A DNA stretch of 64,000 nucleotides, taken from contig OZ241896.1 of assembly GCA_965203565.1 (NCBI GenBank), positions 2,852,001 to 2,916,000 on the forward strand, read 5' to 3'. Positions 42,738 to 50,658 of this stretch are shown here, piece after piece; positions within the stretch are counted from its first letter, which is position 1; every line of letters starts with the position of its first letter. The translations under genes were made by a program, and so were the position numbers. Below the pieces are notes generated by a model. It did not search any database and had not been told where the DNA came from. It worked only from the letters and a program-made list of their open reading frames with translations. Origin of the DNA: JAAXGX01 sp965203565. Lineage in GTDB: Bacteria; Acidobacteriota; Vicinamibacteria; Vicinamibacterales; UBA8438.

Positions 42738-44504
42738 TCAGAAGTCGGGCGCCTCCGGGTCCGCATGGCTCGTGTTGCCGTTGGTGACGAAGATCTCCTT
42801 GTCGCCGTCGTTGTCGAGGTCCCAGAACAGCGAGGCCCACGCCCACCCCGCCTCGTTGACGCCGAGCGGCGCGGCGCGCTCGGTCCACGTCCCGCCGGCG
42901 CCGTCCGGCCGCTGCGTGAAGAGCTGGTTGCCGCGCGCGAGCGCCTCCAGCCGGGCGCGCATCGCGTCGCCGACCGACGCCGTCAGCCGCACCACGCGGC
43001 TGCCCGCGTGCGAGTACATGTTGGAGAGGTGGACGCTCCACGCCCCGGTGTTGTCCCAGTCGGCCACCGTGACGCCCATCGTGTTGCCGGCGTCGCGCGT
43101 CAGCGGGTGGTCGTCGAGGGCGCGGAAGAGGCCGGCGCCCCGGTTGTCCCAGACCACGTTCCGGCCGAAGTCGTTCCCCTCGAACAGGTCGAGGTCGCCG
43201 TCGCCGTCGAAGTCGAACAGCTGCGCCACGTAGGTGTACCGGGTCCCGGCGATCCCGCGGGCGTCCGACTCCTCCGTGAAGCGCAGCCCGCCCCGGTTGA
43301 CGAAGAGGAGGTTGTCGGCGCCGTCGCCGGCGTCCACCCGGTTGAAGACGTCCGGGCTGCCCGACCGGTTGGTCTGGTACCCCCCGACGAACAGGTCGAT
43401 CCGCCCGTCGCCGTTCACGTCCCCGGCGGCCAGCAGCTGCGCCTCGCTCCGCCTGACGCCGGGCGGGTTGTCGAACTCCAGAGCGCGCGGCAGGAAGACC
43501 CACTCGCCGTCCCGGCGGGTCTGGATCCCCATCCACGCCCGCCCGCCGTCGTACGTCATCCGGCTGCCGACGATCTCCTCCAGGCCGTCGCCGTCGAGGT
43601 CCACGAACAGGACTTGGCTCGGAATGAGGACCTGCCGCGGCGTCGGCAGCGCCTCGCGCACGAAACCGCCCCGGCCGTCGTTGAGGAACAGGACGGCGTG
43701 GCCGGCCGCCTCCGTCGCCGCGAGGTCCCAGTGCCCGTCCCGGTTCCAGTCGACCACGTTCAGCGCCGAGTCGATCAGGCTCGTCCCGGTGTCGGCGACC
43801 TCCTGCCGGAGCGCGGCGTTCGCAGCCGACCGGTTGAAATGGAGGCCGACGGCGTCGGTCACGTCCCGGAACGGGGGACGCGGGTTGTCCACGCGGACCG
43901 CATCGACCACGTCCAGGCGGCGGATCCGCCACGGTTCGCCGCCGCCGCCGGCGAACTCCGCCGCGACGGTCGCCTCCATCGCCGACCGCCCCCCGGACCG
44001 GCCCGGACCGGCCAGCCGCACGTGGGCCCGGGCGAACGCCCGGTCCCGCTCCGGCGCCAGGAGGAACTCGAACGCCTGCCACGACGCGCGGTCGACCGAC
44101 GTCCACCCGTCCACGTGCGCGCGCAGCGCCGCCAGCAGGCCGGGGCCGTCGAGCGCCGGCAGCCCCTCCGGCGCGTAGCGGCGGATCTCCAGCAGGTCGT
44201 CGCCGACCGGCCGGCCCTGCGCCGGGAACGGGAAACGTCCGCGGAAGTCGTCGGTCAGCGCGGCCGCCGCCCGGCGCCAGTCGAAACGGCGGACGCCCGC
44301 GATCAGGGTCGCCTGCACACTGCCTTGAACGTCCGACTGAGCCGTTTCGGAGACATCGACGTCGGTGACGTAGCGCACAGGCGGCGCGAGCGGGAACGCC
44401 GGGCCGGCCGGCGCCGGCGCCTGCGCCGCGGCCGGACGCCCCCCGCACAGGACGATCAACCCGGCCGCCGCCACCGCGCATCCGCAGGAAGCGGGCGCGC
44501 GCAT
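42738..44504 (-). CDS. Upstream half of a CRTAC1-family (FG-GAP/VCBS) secreted protein
   Basis: 588 residues with a signal peptide (CAVAAAGLIVLCGGRPAAAQ). FG-GAP/VCBS-type repeats carry calcium loops such as DWNRDGHWD, DLDGDGLEE, DVNGDGRID, DFDGDGDLD and DLDNDGDKE. It ends HADPEAPDF then TGA (42740-42738), followed in the same frame by TFFWRQVV, which is how CRTAC1 proteins of this phylum continue. So the gene is one unit of about 1,100 codons interrupted by a single nonsense codon. An 18-codon ORF ends 4 bp before its ATG. Confidence 0.8.
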   Translation of the reverse strand: MRAPASCGCAVAAAGLIVLCGGRPAAAQAPAPAGPAFPLAPPVRYVTDVDVSETAQSDVQGSVQATLIAGVRRFDWRRAAAALTDDFRGRFPFPAQGRPVGDDLLEIRRYAPEGLPALDGPGLLAALRAHVDGWTSVDRASWQAFEFLLAPERDRAFARAHVRLAGPGRSGGRSAMEATVAAEFAGGGGEPWRIRRLDVVDAVRVDNPRPPFRDVTDAVGLHFNRSAANAALRQEVADTGTSLIDSALNVVDWNRDGHWDLAATEAAGHAVLFLNDGRGGFVREALPTPRQVLIPSQVLFVDLDGDGLEEIVGSRMTYDGGRAWMGIQTRRDGEWVFLPRALEFDNPPGVRRSEAQLLAAGDVNGDGRIDLFVGGYQTNRSGSPDVFNRVDAGDGADNLLFVNRGGLRFTEESDARGIAGTRYTYVAQLFDFDGDGDLDLFEGNDFGRNVVWDNRGAGLFRALDDHPLTRDAGNTMGVTVADWDNTGAWSVHLSNMYSHAGSRVVRLTASVGDAMRARLEALARGNQLFTQRPDGAGGTWTERAAPLGVNEAGWAWASLFWDLDNDGDKEIFVTNGNTSHADPEAPDF

Positions 44505-44508
44505 CCCC

Positions 44509-44565
44509 CTACCGGGCCGGCCACACCCGCATCGACCCCAACTGGATCTTGGACAGCAGGTCCAT
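44509..44565 (-). CDS. 18-residue upstream ORF
   Basis: ATG 44565 to TAG 44509, with AGGGAGAG before the start, encodes MDLLSKIQLGSMRVWPAR. It stops 4 bp before the ATG of the CRTAC1-like gene on the same strand. It could couple translation or act as a regulatory leader. There is no known family. Confidence 0.35.
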   Translation of the reverse strand: MDLLSKIQLGSMRVWPAR

Positions 44566-44780
44566 GTCGTCTCTCCCTTGGGCGGTTCGCGGTCCGCCGG
44601 GCGATCATAGACAGCGGCGACGGCGCCCGCAACCGTCAGTCTCTTCCAACGACAAGCGAACCCCTTTTCGACCCGTCGGTTCGGTCGCCTGACAGGCTCG
44701 ACTCACCGCCCGGATTCAGGCTCGTTTCTGAACTGGAAATGACTTTCGGAACGCGGCGGGCGGCTCGCTATAATGGGCGG
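44566..44780 (+). promoter_or_regulatory. Divergent intergenic region with consensus -10 box for the aminopeptidase
   Basis: A perfect TATAAT lies at 44769-44774, 6 bp before the ATG at 44781, so the mRNA probably begins at or beside the start codon (leaderless). A weak TTTCGG (44744-44749) is the only -35 candidate, with a 19-bp spacer. This region is visibly less GC-rich than the flanking genes. Confidence 0.6.
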
Positions 44781-46295
44781 ATGCCCGATCTCTCCCCCGA
44801 ACCCGCCCTCGAGGTCGTCGCCGCTGCGCCGGCCGACGTCGAGGGCGATCTGTTGATCGTCCCGGTCTTCGAGGACGATCCGCTGGACGACCTCGACGGG
44901 CTGGACGCAGCGACCGGCGGGGAAGTCGGCCGCGCGCGGACTTCCGGAGAGTTCAGGCCGAAGCCGAACGAGCTGTTCGTCACCCGCGCCGCCGGGGTGT
45001 GGCGGACGGCCCGCGTCGCGCTGGTCGGCGCCGGCGCCGACGCCGCGGACGGGGAGGCCGCGGCGCGCCTGTGCACGGCCGCCGCGGTCGCGCTGCGCGC
45101 CGCGCGGCAGCGGCGGGTGGAGACGGCGGCGATCCTCCTGCGCGGCGGCGTCGAGGCGCCGCGCGCGGCTCAGGCGGTCGCCGAAGGGGCGCTGCTCGGA
45201 AACTTCGACGACCGGCGGTTCAAGTCGGACGATGCGGCGGCGGCGCCGCCCGTGCGGCGGTGCCGCATCGTCGCCCCGGCCGGGGCGACGGCCGCCGCGG
45301 AGCGGGCCGCCGCGATCGGGCGGACGCTGGGCGACGCCGTGAACCGCGCCCGCGAACTGGCGAACGCGCCCGGCAACCTGCTCCCCCCCCGCGCGTTCGC
45401 CGACCGGGCCCGCGAGCTGGCGGCGGACGCCGGCGTCGCGGTAGAAGTGCTGGACGAAACGGCGATCGAGAGGCTCGGGATGGGGCTGCTGCTCGGCGTC
45501 GCCCGCGGCAGCGCCGAGCCGCCGCGGCTGATCGTCATGCGGCACGAGCCGGCTGACGCGCCGGCCAAGCCGGTCCTCGGTCTGGTGGGAAAGGGCGTCA
45601 CGTTCGACGCCGGCGGGATCTCGCTGAAGCCGGCCGCCGGAATGGAGTGGATGCGCAACGACATGGCGGGCGGCGCCGCGGTCGTGTGCGCCATGCGGGC
45701 GATCGGCGCGCTCGGCGTTCCGACCCGGGTGATCGGCGTCGTGCCGGCGGCGGAGAACATGCCGGGGGGGCGGGCGATCCGGCCGGGCGACGTGCTGACC
45801 GGCGCGGGCGGCACGACGGTGGAGGTGATCAACACCGATGCGGAAGGCCGCCTCATCCTCGCCGACGCGCTCTGGTACGCGCGGCGGCTCGGCGCGACCC
45901 ACCTGGTCGACGTCGCCACGCTGACCGGCGCCTGCGTCATCGCGCTGGGCAACGCGGCGAGCGGACTGTTCGGCGCGCCGCGGACCTGGGCGGCGGCCGT
46001 CGAGCGGGCCGCGGATCGCGCGGGCGAGCGGGTCTGGCCGCTGCCGCTGTACGAGGATTACGCCGAGCAGCTGCGTTCGGAGACCGCCGATCTCATGAAC
46101 GTCGGCGGCCGGGAGGCCGGGGCCTGCACCGCGGCGGCGTTCCTCCAGGCGTTCGCGGGGGACGCCGCGTGGGCCCATCTCGACATCGCGGGCGCCGCCT
46201 GGGCCGAGAAGGCGCGTCCGTCGTGTCCGAAGGGAGCGACCGGCGTCATGGTGCGCACGCTGACGGCGCTGGCGCGCGGCCGGGAAGACTGGTAG
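44781..46295 (+). CDS. pepA: Leucyl aminopeptidase (M17)
   Basis: 504 residues. The catalytic domain is complete: GLVGKGVTFDAGGISLKP with the metal-binding Lys and Asp, WMRNDMAGGAAV, NMPGGRAIRPGDVLTG, NTDAEGRLILADAL and LTGACVIALG. The N-terminal macro-like domain is more diverged. It removes N-terminal residues from peptides in the cytosol using two divalent metals. No ribosome site precedes the ATG, in keeping with the -10 box 6 bp upstream. Confidence 0.93.
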   Translation: MPDLSPEPALEVVAAAPADVEGDLLIVPVFEDDPLDDLDGLDAATGGEVGRARTSGEFRPKPNELFVTRAAGVWRTARVALVGAGADAADGEAAARLCTAAAVALRAARQRRVETAAILLRGGVEAPRAAQAVAEGALLGNFDDRRFKSDDAAAAPPVRRCRIVAPAGATAAAERAAAIGRTLGDAVNRARELANAPGNLLPPRAFADRARELAADAGVAVEVLDETAIERLGMGLLLGVARGSAEPPRLIVMRHEPADAPAKPVLGLVGKGVTFDAGGISLKPAAGMEWMRNDMAGGAAVVCAMRAIGALGVPTRVIGVVPAAENMPGGRAIRPGDVLTGAGGTTVEVINTDAEGRLILADALWYARRLGATHLVDVATLTGACVIALGNAASGLFGAPRTWAAAVERAADRAGERVWPLPLYEDYAEQLRSETADLMNVGGREAGACTAAAFLQAFAGDAAWAHLDIAGAAWAEKARPSCPKGATGVMVRTLTALARGREDW

Positions 46296-46318
46296 CCGGC
46301 GGTCTGCTGGACCGGACC

Positions 46319-46555
46319 ATGCTGCTCCAGCCGCTCACCCCGTTCCTCTACGAAATGGTCGAACCGACCACCGAGCAGACCACCGTCCTCGACGTCGTCT
46401 TCGGATCGCTGGCCGTCGCCGGCGCGGTGGCGGCTGTCGCCCTGGCGCTCGGGCTCGCCTGCGCCGCCGGGATGATCGGGATCCGCCGCCTGCGCGGCCG
46501 GGACGAGCTGGGCGGCGGGAGGCGCCAGGGCGTCCGGCTGGGGCTCGGCGGCTGA
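46319..46555 (+). CDS. Small single-pass membrane protein
   Basis: 78 residues beginning MLLQPLTPFLYEMVEPT, one transmembrane segment (VFGSLAVAGAVAAVALALGL onward, about residues 28-50), then a basic Gly-rich tail. It starts 23 bp after pepA on the same strand and converges with the amidase gene. Function unknown. It is kept because hydrophobic/basic patterning and spacing fit a real small gene. Confidence 0.6.
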   Translation: MLLQPLTPFLYEMVEPTTEQTTVLDVVFGSLAVAGAVAAVALALGLACAAGMIGIRRLRGRDELGGGRRQGVRLGLGG

Positions 46556-46574
46556 CTGCGCGGTCTGCGCGCCG

Positions 46575-48230
46575 TCAGTCCTGCTGCGCAAGCTGCACGA
46601 CCGGCTCCAGACTGCGCCGGTACCGGAGGATGCCGTCGAGCAGGGCGTCGGCGATCCGGTCGCGGTAGTCGTCGTCCGACAGCAGCGCGGCGTCCTGGCG
46701 GTTCGTCAGGAACGAGATCTCCGCCAGCACGCTGGGCATCCGCGCTCCGATCAGGACGATGAACGGCGCCTGCTTGACGCCGAGGTCGGGCAGGCCGGGG
46801 TCGATCCGCCGGAGCGCGGCGACCATCGACCGCTGGATGGCGGCGGCGAAGTCGCGCGACTCGTTCACCTTGCTGTTGGCGGCTATCGTCTGGAGCAGCG
46901 TGTCCAGATTCTTCATCGTCCCGCCGCCGGCCGCGTTCTCGCGCGCGGCGATCCGCTCGGCCGCCGGGTCGGGCGAGAAGTTCAGGTGGTAGGTCTCGAC
47001 GCCGCGCGCCTGGACGTTGCGGCTCGCGTTCGCGTGGATCGACAGGAACAGGTCGGCCTGCGCGCGGTTCGCCATCTCGGTGCGCGCTTCGAGCGGGACG
47101 TAGGCGTCGTCGCGCCGCGTCAGGATCACTTCGACGCCGGGCTGCGCCAGCAGCCGTTGCTCGAGGCGGTACGCGACGTCGAGCACGAGCCGCGCCTCGT
47201 CCATCCCGTGCGACTGCGCGCCGGGATCGTGCCCGCCGTGGCCCGGGTCGATCACGATGCGCGACACCTGCAACCCGAGCTGGCGCGCCACGGACAGCTC
47301 GCCGCCGCCGATGGCGGGCCACGCCGCCCGCCGGTCCGCCGGCGCGGCGAGAGGCGTCGGTCCGTCGGCCACGCGCAGCGCGCGCAGGAGACCGCCGTGC
47401 GCCTCGTCCATCAGCGCACGCGCCATCGCCAGTGACGCGGCGTCCGGCGCCGGCGGCATCGGCGCGGCCGGGAGCGGCGGCGGGGGACGGTCGCAGTCCA
47501 CGACGACCCGGTACGGTTCGTACAACGTGAAGACCCGGCAGTCGTCGGCGTCCGCCGTATCGATGACGACGCGGGTCGTCCGGTCGGGGTGACGGCCGAG
47601 CCGGATCGATTCCGCGACGCCGTCGCCGTCCTCGAACGCCATGGCGGCGTTGCGGAACGGATCGAGGGCGTCGGTCTCCGGGAAGTCGAAGAACAGTCGG
47701 CCCGGGTCGTCAAGACGCTCCGAACGGAACGCGACGTCGCGGTCCAGCCCGATCAGCACCCGCACGACGTCGTCCCGGATCTCCCGTTCGATGGCCGTCA
47801 CCTGCGCGATTCGGGCGAGGGCGTCCAACTGGCTGCGCCGCTCCGCCGCGCGGCGCGCCAGCGGGCTGTCGCCGTGGCGCCGTTCGAGCCGGCGCAGCAA
47901 GCGGACTCCGGTTTCGAAGTCCCGGCCGTCGCGGCGCCGGTCGTACGCCTCGACGGCCAGGCCGGCCGCCTGCCAGATCGCGCGGTCGCCGTAGCCGCTC
48001 GACGGAAAGCGCTGCTCGATCGACTCGTACGCCGCGATGACGCTGCGGATTTCGTCGAGCGCCGGCCGCGCGCCCGGCTCCCGAACGCGCCGTTCGTGGG
48101 CGAGCGCCTCCTGGTACGCCCCGGCGGGAGAGTCGCCCGCGGCGCGCAGGGCCGGCGCTGACCAGGCGGCGGCGACCGCCATCGAAACGACGACGGAACA
48201 GGCCGCAACGAACGGTGAAGGCTCACGCAT
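46575..48230 (-). CDS. N-acetylmuramoyl-L-alanine amidase with AMIN-like domain
   Basis: 551 residues from ATG 48230. A signal peptide (VAACSVVVSMAVAAAWSAPA) is followed by a helical TPR-like stretch (residues 40-140), an AMIN-type beta domain (about 145-240), a Pro-rich linker and an Amidase_3 domain: RIVIDPGHGGHDPGAQ, EVILTRRDDAYVPLEAR, LFLSIHANASRN, and AEISFLTNRQDAALL with the catalytic Glu. It cleaves the amide between MurNAc and the peptide during septal cell-wall splitting (AmiC class). Zinc ligands His, Glu, His are present. Confidence 0.92.
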   Translation of the reverse strand: MREPSPFVAACSVVVSMAVAAAWSAPALRAAGDSPAGAYQEALAHERRVREPGARPALDEIRSVIAAYESIEQRFPSSGYGDRAIWQAAGLAVEAYDRRRDGRDFETGVRLLRRLERRHGDSPLARRAAERRSQLDALARIAQVTAIEREIRDDVVRVLIGLDRDVAFRSERLDDPGRLFFDFPETDALDPFRNAAMAFEDGDGVAESIRLGRHPDRTTRVVIDTADADDCRVFTLYEPYRVVVDCDRPPPPLPAAPMPPAPDAASLAMARALMDEAHGGLLRALRVADGPTPLAAPADRRAAWPAIGGGELSVARQLGLQVSRIVIDPGHGGHDPGAQSHGMDEARLVLDVAYRLEQRLLAQPGVEVILTRRDDAYVPLEARTEMANRAQADLFLSIHANASRNVQARGVETYHLNFSPDPAAERIAARENAAGGGTMKNLDTLLQTIAANSKVNESRDFAAAIQRSMVAALRRIDPGLPDLGVKQAPFIVLIGARMPSVLAEISFLTNRQDAALLSDDDYRDRIADALLDGILRYRRSLEPVVQLAQQD

Positions 48231-48268
48231 CGCGTGAGATCTATCGACCGAACGCCGCCGCCGCCTTA

Positions 48269-48342
48269 CAGCCCGTGGTGAAGTCCCCGCTGCATTCGAC
48301 GGGCGCTGCATCCCGCCTGACCGCGTGGTTCGTCGGTCGCGT
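48269..48342 (-). mobile_element. MITE C, truncated fold-back element
   Basis: It matches the minus-orientation element from its end CAGCCCGTGGTGAAGTCCCC to CGTCGGTCGCGT, about half the length, then diverges. The inner half and second terminus are gone. It lies 38 bp upstream of the amidase start. Confidence 0.8.
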
Positions 48343-48356
48343 CTCCGCGAGCCGCT

Positions 48357-48656
48357 TCAGTCGTCTTCAGGGGCGGGCAGGATGACCCGCTCCAGCGTCA
48401 GCAGCCGCTGATCGACCTTGCCGAATCCGACTTCGACCGCCCGCAACCGATCGTCAATCGCGACCAGTCTGGCGTCGACGCGATCGATGCGGACTTCGAT
48501 GCGATCAATGCGGGCGTTGACGTCATCGAAGCGTCCATTGAGGTCGTCAAAGCGGGCGTTGAGGTCATCGAAGCGGGCATTCGTTGAACAAGTGCCCACG
48601 GCGATGGTGGCGACGATGGCGCCGAAGCCGAGCAGAGTAGCAGCGTTCTGGTGCAT
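48357..48656 (-). CDS. Small membrane-anchored coiled-coil protein with heptad repeats
   Basis: 99 residues: an N-terminal hydrophobic anchor (ATLLGFGAIVATIAVGTC) then uninterrupted heptads: NARFDDLNARFDDLNGRF, continuing with DDVNARIDRIEVRIDRVDAR. The repeats are also visible in the DNA as near-identical 21-bp units around 48,520-48,590, so repeat number may vary. Such proteins are probably periplasmic or cytoplasmic oligomers. No function can be assigned. It is on the same strand as the ATPase gene upstream, 73 bp away. Confidence 0.7.
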   Translation of the reverse strand: MHQNAATLLGFGAIVATIAVGTCSTNARFDDLNARFDDLNGRFDDVNARIDRIEVRIDRVDARLVAIDDRLRAVEVGFGKVDQRLLTLERVILPAPEDD

Positions 48657-48729
48657 GCCGGTGCTCTCCTTGCGCCCGGCGCCGTCCGACCTCGCTCCTC
48701 ATTCTACACGCGCTGCACGCGTTCTCCGA

Positions 48730-50460
48730 TCACGGCAGGGAGCCGCGCGCCGCACCGGCGACCGCATCGGCGATTACGTCCAGCTTCTCCGCGATCTCCG
48801 GGTCGATCTCCGTCGCCGGCACGTGCTCCGCGAGCGTGTGGAAACGGTTCTTGGTCATCAGGTTCGGCAGGTCGAGACGCCCGAAGTACGCATCGAACAG
48901 CGGCGCCAGGAAGTCGTCGCTCGCCTTGACGTCCGGACCCCACGGCGACCCCTTGCCCAAGGTCCGCAGGGCGTCCGCGATCTCGGCGATGGCCGCCCGC
49001 ATCGCCTCGACGCGACGTCCGGCGTCGCCGCGGTCGAAGAGCGGCAGCGGGCTGTCCTCATGGGCGGCCGCATACGCTTCGAGCGTCGCCTCGGTGCAGA
49101 CGTAGTTTTCGATCTCCCGCCGGCGCCACGCAAGAAACTCGATCGGTCCGCCCTCCGGCGCCTTGGTTTCCAGCCGATCGAACAGCGCCACGCCGCGCAG
49201 CTCGGGCAGCGCTTCGCGGAGGGCGAAATAGTGCCGCTCCGCTTTCACCGGCTGGTTCCCCACGTAATGGACGAACGGCCGCTCCAGCCCTCCGGCCGCC
49301 CGGTGGCCGAGCCGGCGCGCGAACGCCTGCAAGATCGCCAGATCGGTCGAGCCTTCGAGGTACAGGACCCAGCCGTTCTGCTCGGCCTGCACGTACTGCT
49401 CGAAGCCGATCTCGGCAAGCGCCTTGCGCACCTGGCTCCGGCCGCCGTCGATCGGGTGGGGCTTGCCGACGAACGCGATGGCGAGGTGCTTGCCGGCGGC
49501 TTCGTTCAGGATCACCTCCGAATGGCTGGCGGCGATGATCTGGCTGCCGCACCGTGACGCCGTGTCGGTCAGCAGGCGGTAGATCTCGCGCTGCCGCAGG
49601 ATCTCCAGGTGCGCGTCCGGTTCGTCGAGCAGCACGACCGCGCCGGGATTCGCGTGCAGGTAGGCGAGGATCAGCAGGGTCTGCTGCAACCCCCGTCCGC
49701 TCGACGACAGGTCGAGGCGCACGTCGTCTTCCGCGTAGTCCATCGCCACTTCGCCGCGCTCGCGCACGTAGCGCGGCTCGTTCAGCCTGGCGCCGAACAG
49801 CCCCTCTATCGTCTCCACCACCGTCCACCACCGTTCGGGGTGCTCCGTGGAAACGCGGAAGCAGAGGTTGCGCAGCACCTCGGCGGTGCGGCCCTCGCCG
49901 ACGCGCACGTTCACGGCGCCCTCGTCGAGCCGGGTCTCGGTGGCCGCCAGGCCCGACATCGGCGGCAGGAAGGCGACCCGTATCGCCGCGGCGGCGGCGG
50001 GCGTCGGCATCCGGCCGGACGACCCGCCCGCGCCGGTCCGCAGCGGACGGCAGTAGAACGACTCATCGTTCGCGTAGTCGAACTCCAGGCCGCAAACCCA
50101 CGCCTTCCCGGCGGTCACGCCTTCGACCACGACGTCGATCCGCACGTTCTCCGTCTTCTGCGCGCCGCCGGTTCGCAGCACGTTCCGGGTATGGCGTCCT
50201 CGCCACAGCAGGTTGGCGTTCGGGACGGGCACGGCGACGACGTCCCGCCGGTTGACGGTGACGCCCGGCCGCCGTTCGGGCGCCGGCCGGCCCGACCGCT
50301 TCTCGTTCCAGCGCCGCAGTCCGGCGTCCCAGAGCGCGATCGCCTGCATGGCCGACGTCTTGCCGGAGTTGTTCGGACCGATGAAGGCGACCGGGTTGCC
50401 GAGTGCAATCTCGACCTCGCGGAACCGCTTGAAGTTGCGGATGATCAGCTTGGTGAGCAT
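48730..50460 (-). CDS. OLD-like AAA ATPase with TOPRIM-like C-terminus
   Basis: 576 residues from ATG 50460 (GACGAGG upstream). LIIRNFKRFREVEIALG and FIGPNNSGKTSAMQA (Walker A) open an ABC-type ATPase domain; SSSGRGLQQTLLILAYL is the signature region, VVLLDEPDAHLEI Walker B, and IIAASHSEVIL the His switch. From about residue 375, VLYLEGSTDLAILQAFARR and GVALFDRLE look like the Glu and Asp motifs of a TOPRIM nuclease. OLD-family proteins act in anti-phage defence (P2 Old, GajA). The DUF262 and DprA-like genes upstream on the same strand support a defence role. Confidence 0.82.
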   Translation of the reverse strand: MLTKLIIRNFKRFREVEIALGNPVAFIGPNNSGKTSAMQAIALWDAGLRRWNEKRSGRPAPERRPGVTVNRRDVVAVPVPNANLLWRGRHTRNVLRTGGAQKTENVRIDVVVEGVTAGKAWVCGLEFDYANDESFYCRPLRTGAGGSSGRMPTPAAAAAIRVAFLPPMSGLAATETRLDEGAVNVRVGEGRTAEVLRNLCFRVSTEHPERWWTVVETIEGLFGARLNEPRYVRERGEVAMDYAEDDVRLDLSSSGRGLQQTLLILAYLHANPGAVVLLDEPDAHLEILRQREIYRLLTDTASRCGSQIIAASHSEVILNEAAGKHLAIAFVGKPHPIDGGRSQVRKALAEIGFEQYVQAEQNGWVLYLEGSTDLAILQAFARRLGHRAAGGLERPFVHYVGNQPVKAERHYFALREALPELRGVALFDRLETKAPEGGPIEFLAWRRREIENYVCTEATLEAYAAAHEDSPLPLFDRGDAGRRVEAMRAAIAEIADALRTLGKGSPWGPDVKASDDFLAPLFDAYFGRLDLPNLMTKNRFHTLAEHVPATEIDPEIAEKLDVIADAVAGAARGSLP

Positions 50461-50470
50461 CGGAGCCTCG

Positions 50471-50650
50471 TCAACGCCGTGAACGTTTCTCGATGAACCT
50501 GACTGCCTTTTTGACCGCGGTGAGGCGCGCGCCTTGCCGCAGGCTGTCACGGACGATCAACGCATCCGAAGAAAGGCAACCATCAGCCGAATCGCTGGTC
50601 CAGCCTGCATCAACCGGTCGATCCTCACCTGCAACTGCTGGGACAACGCG
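50471..50650 (-). other. Possible small gene or gene fragment between DUF262 and ATPase genes
   Basis: One minus frame is open from inside the DUF262 gene end to a TGA at 50473-50471 and reads protein-like near its end (DALIVRDSLRQGARLTAVKK). It ends 10 bp before the ATPase start, the spacing of an operon neighbour. I see no ATG or GTG start in this frame, only a late TTG, so it could be a fragment or simply chance. Confidence 0.3.
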
Positions 50651-50658
50651 AACATGGT

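Noticed and set aside
42738..42740. Selenocysteine at the in-frame TGA
   Set aside because: I saw no convincing bacterial SECIS-type hairpin directly after the TGA, and CRTAC1 proteins are not known selenoproteins. Mutation or error is simpler.
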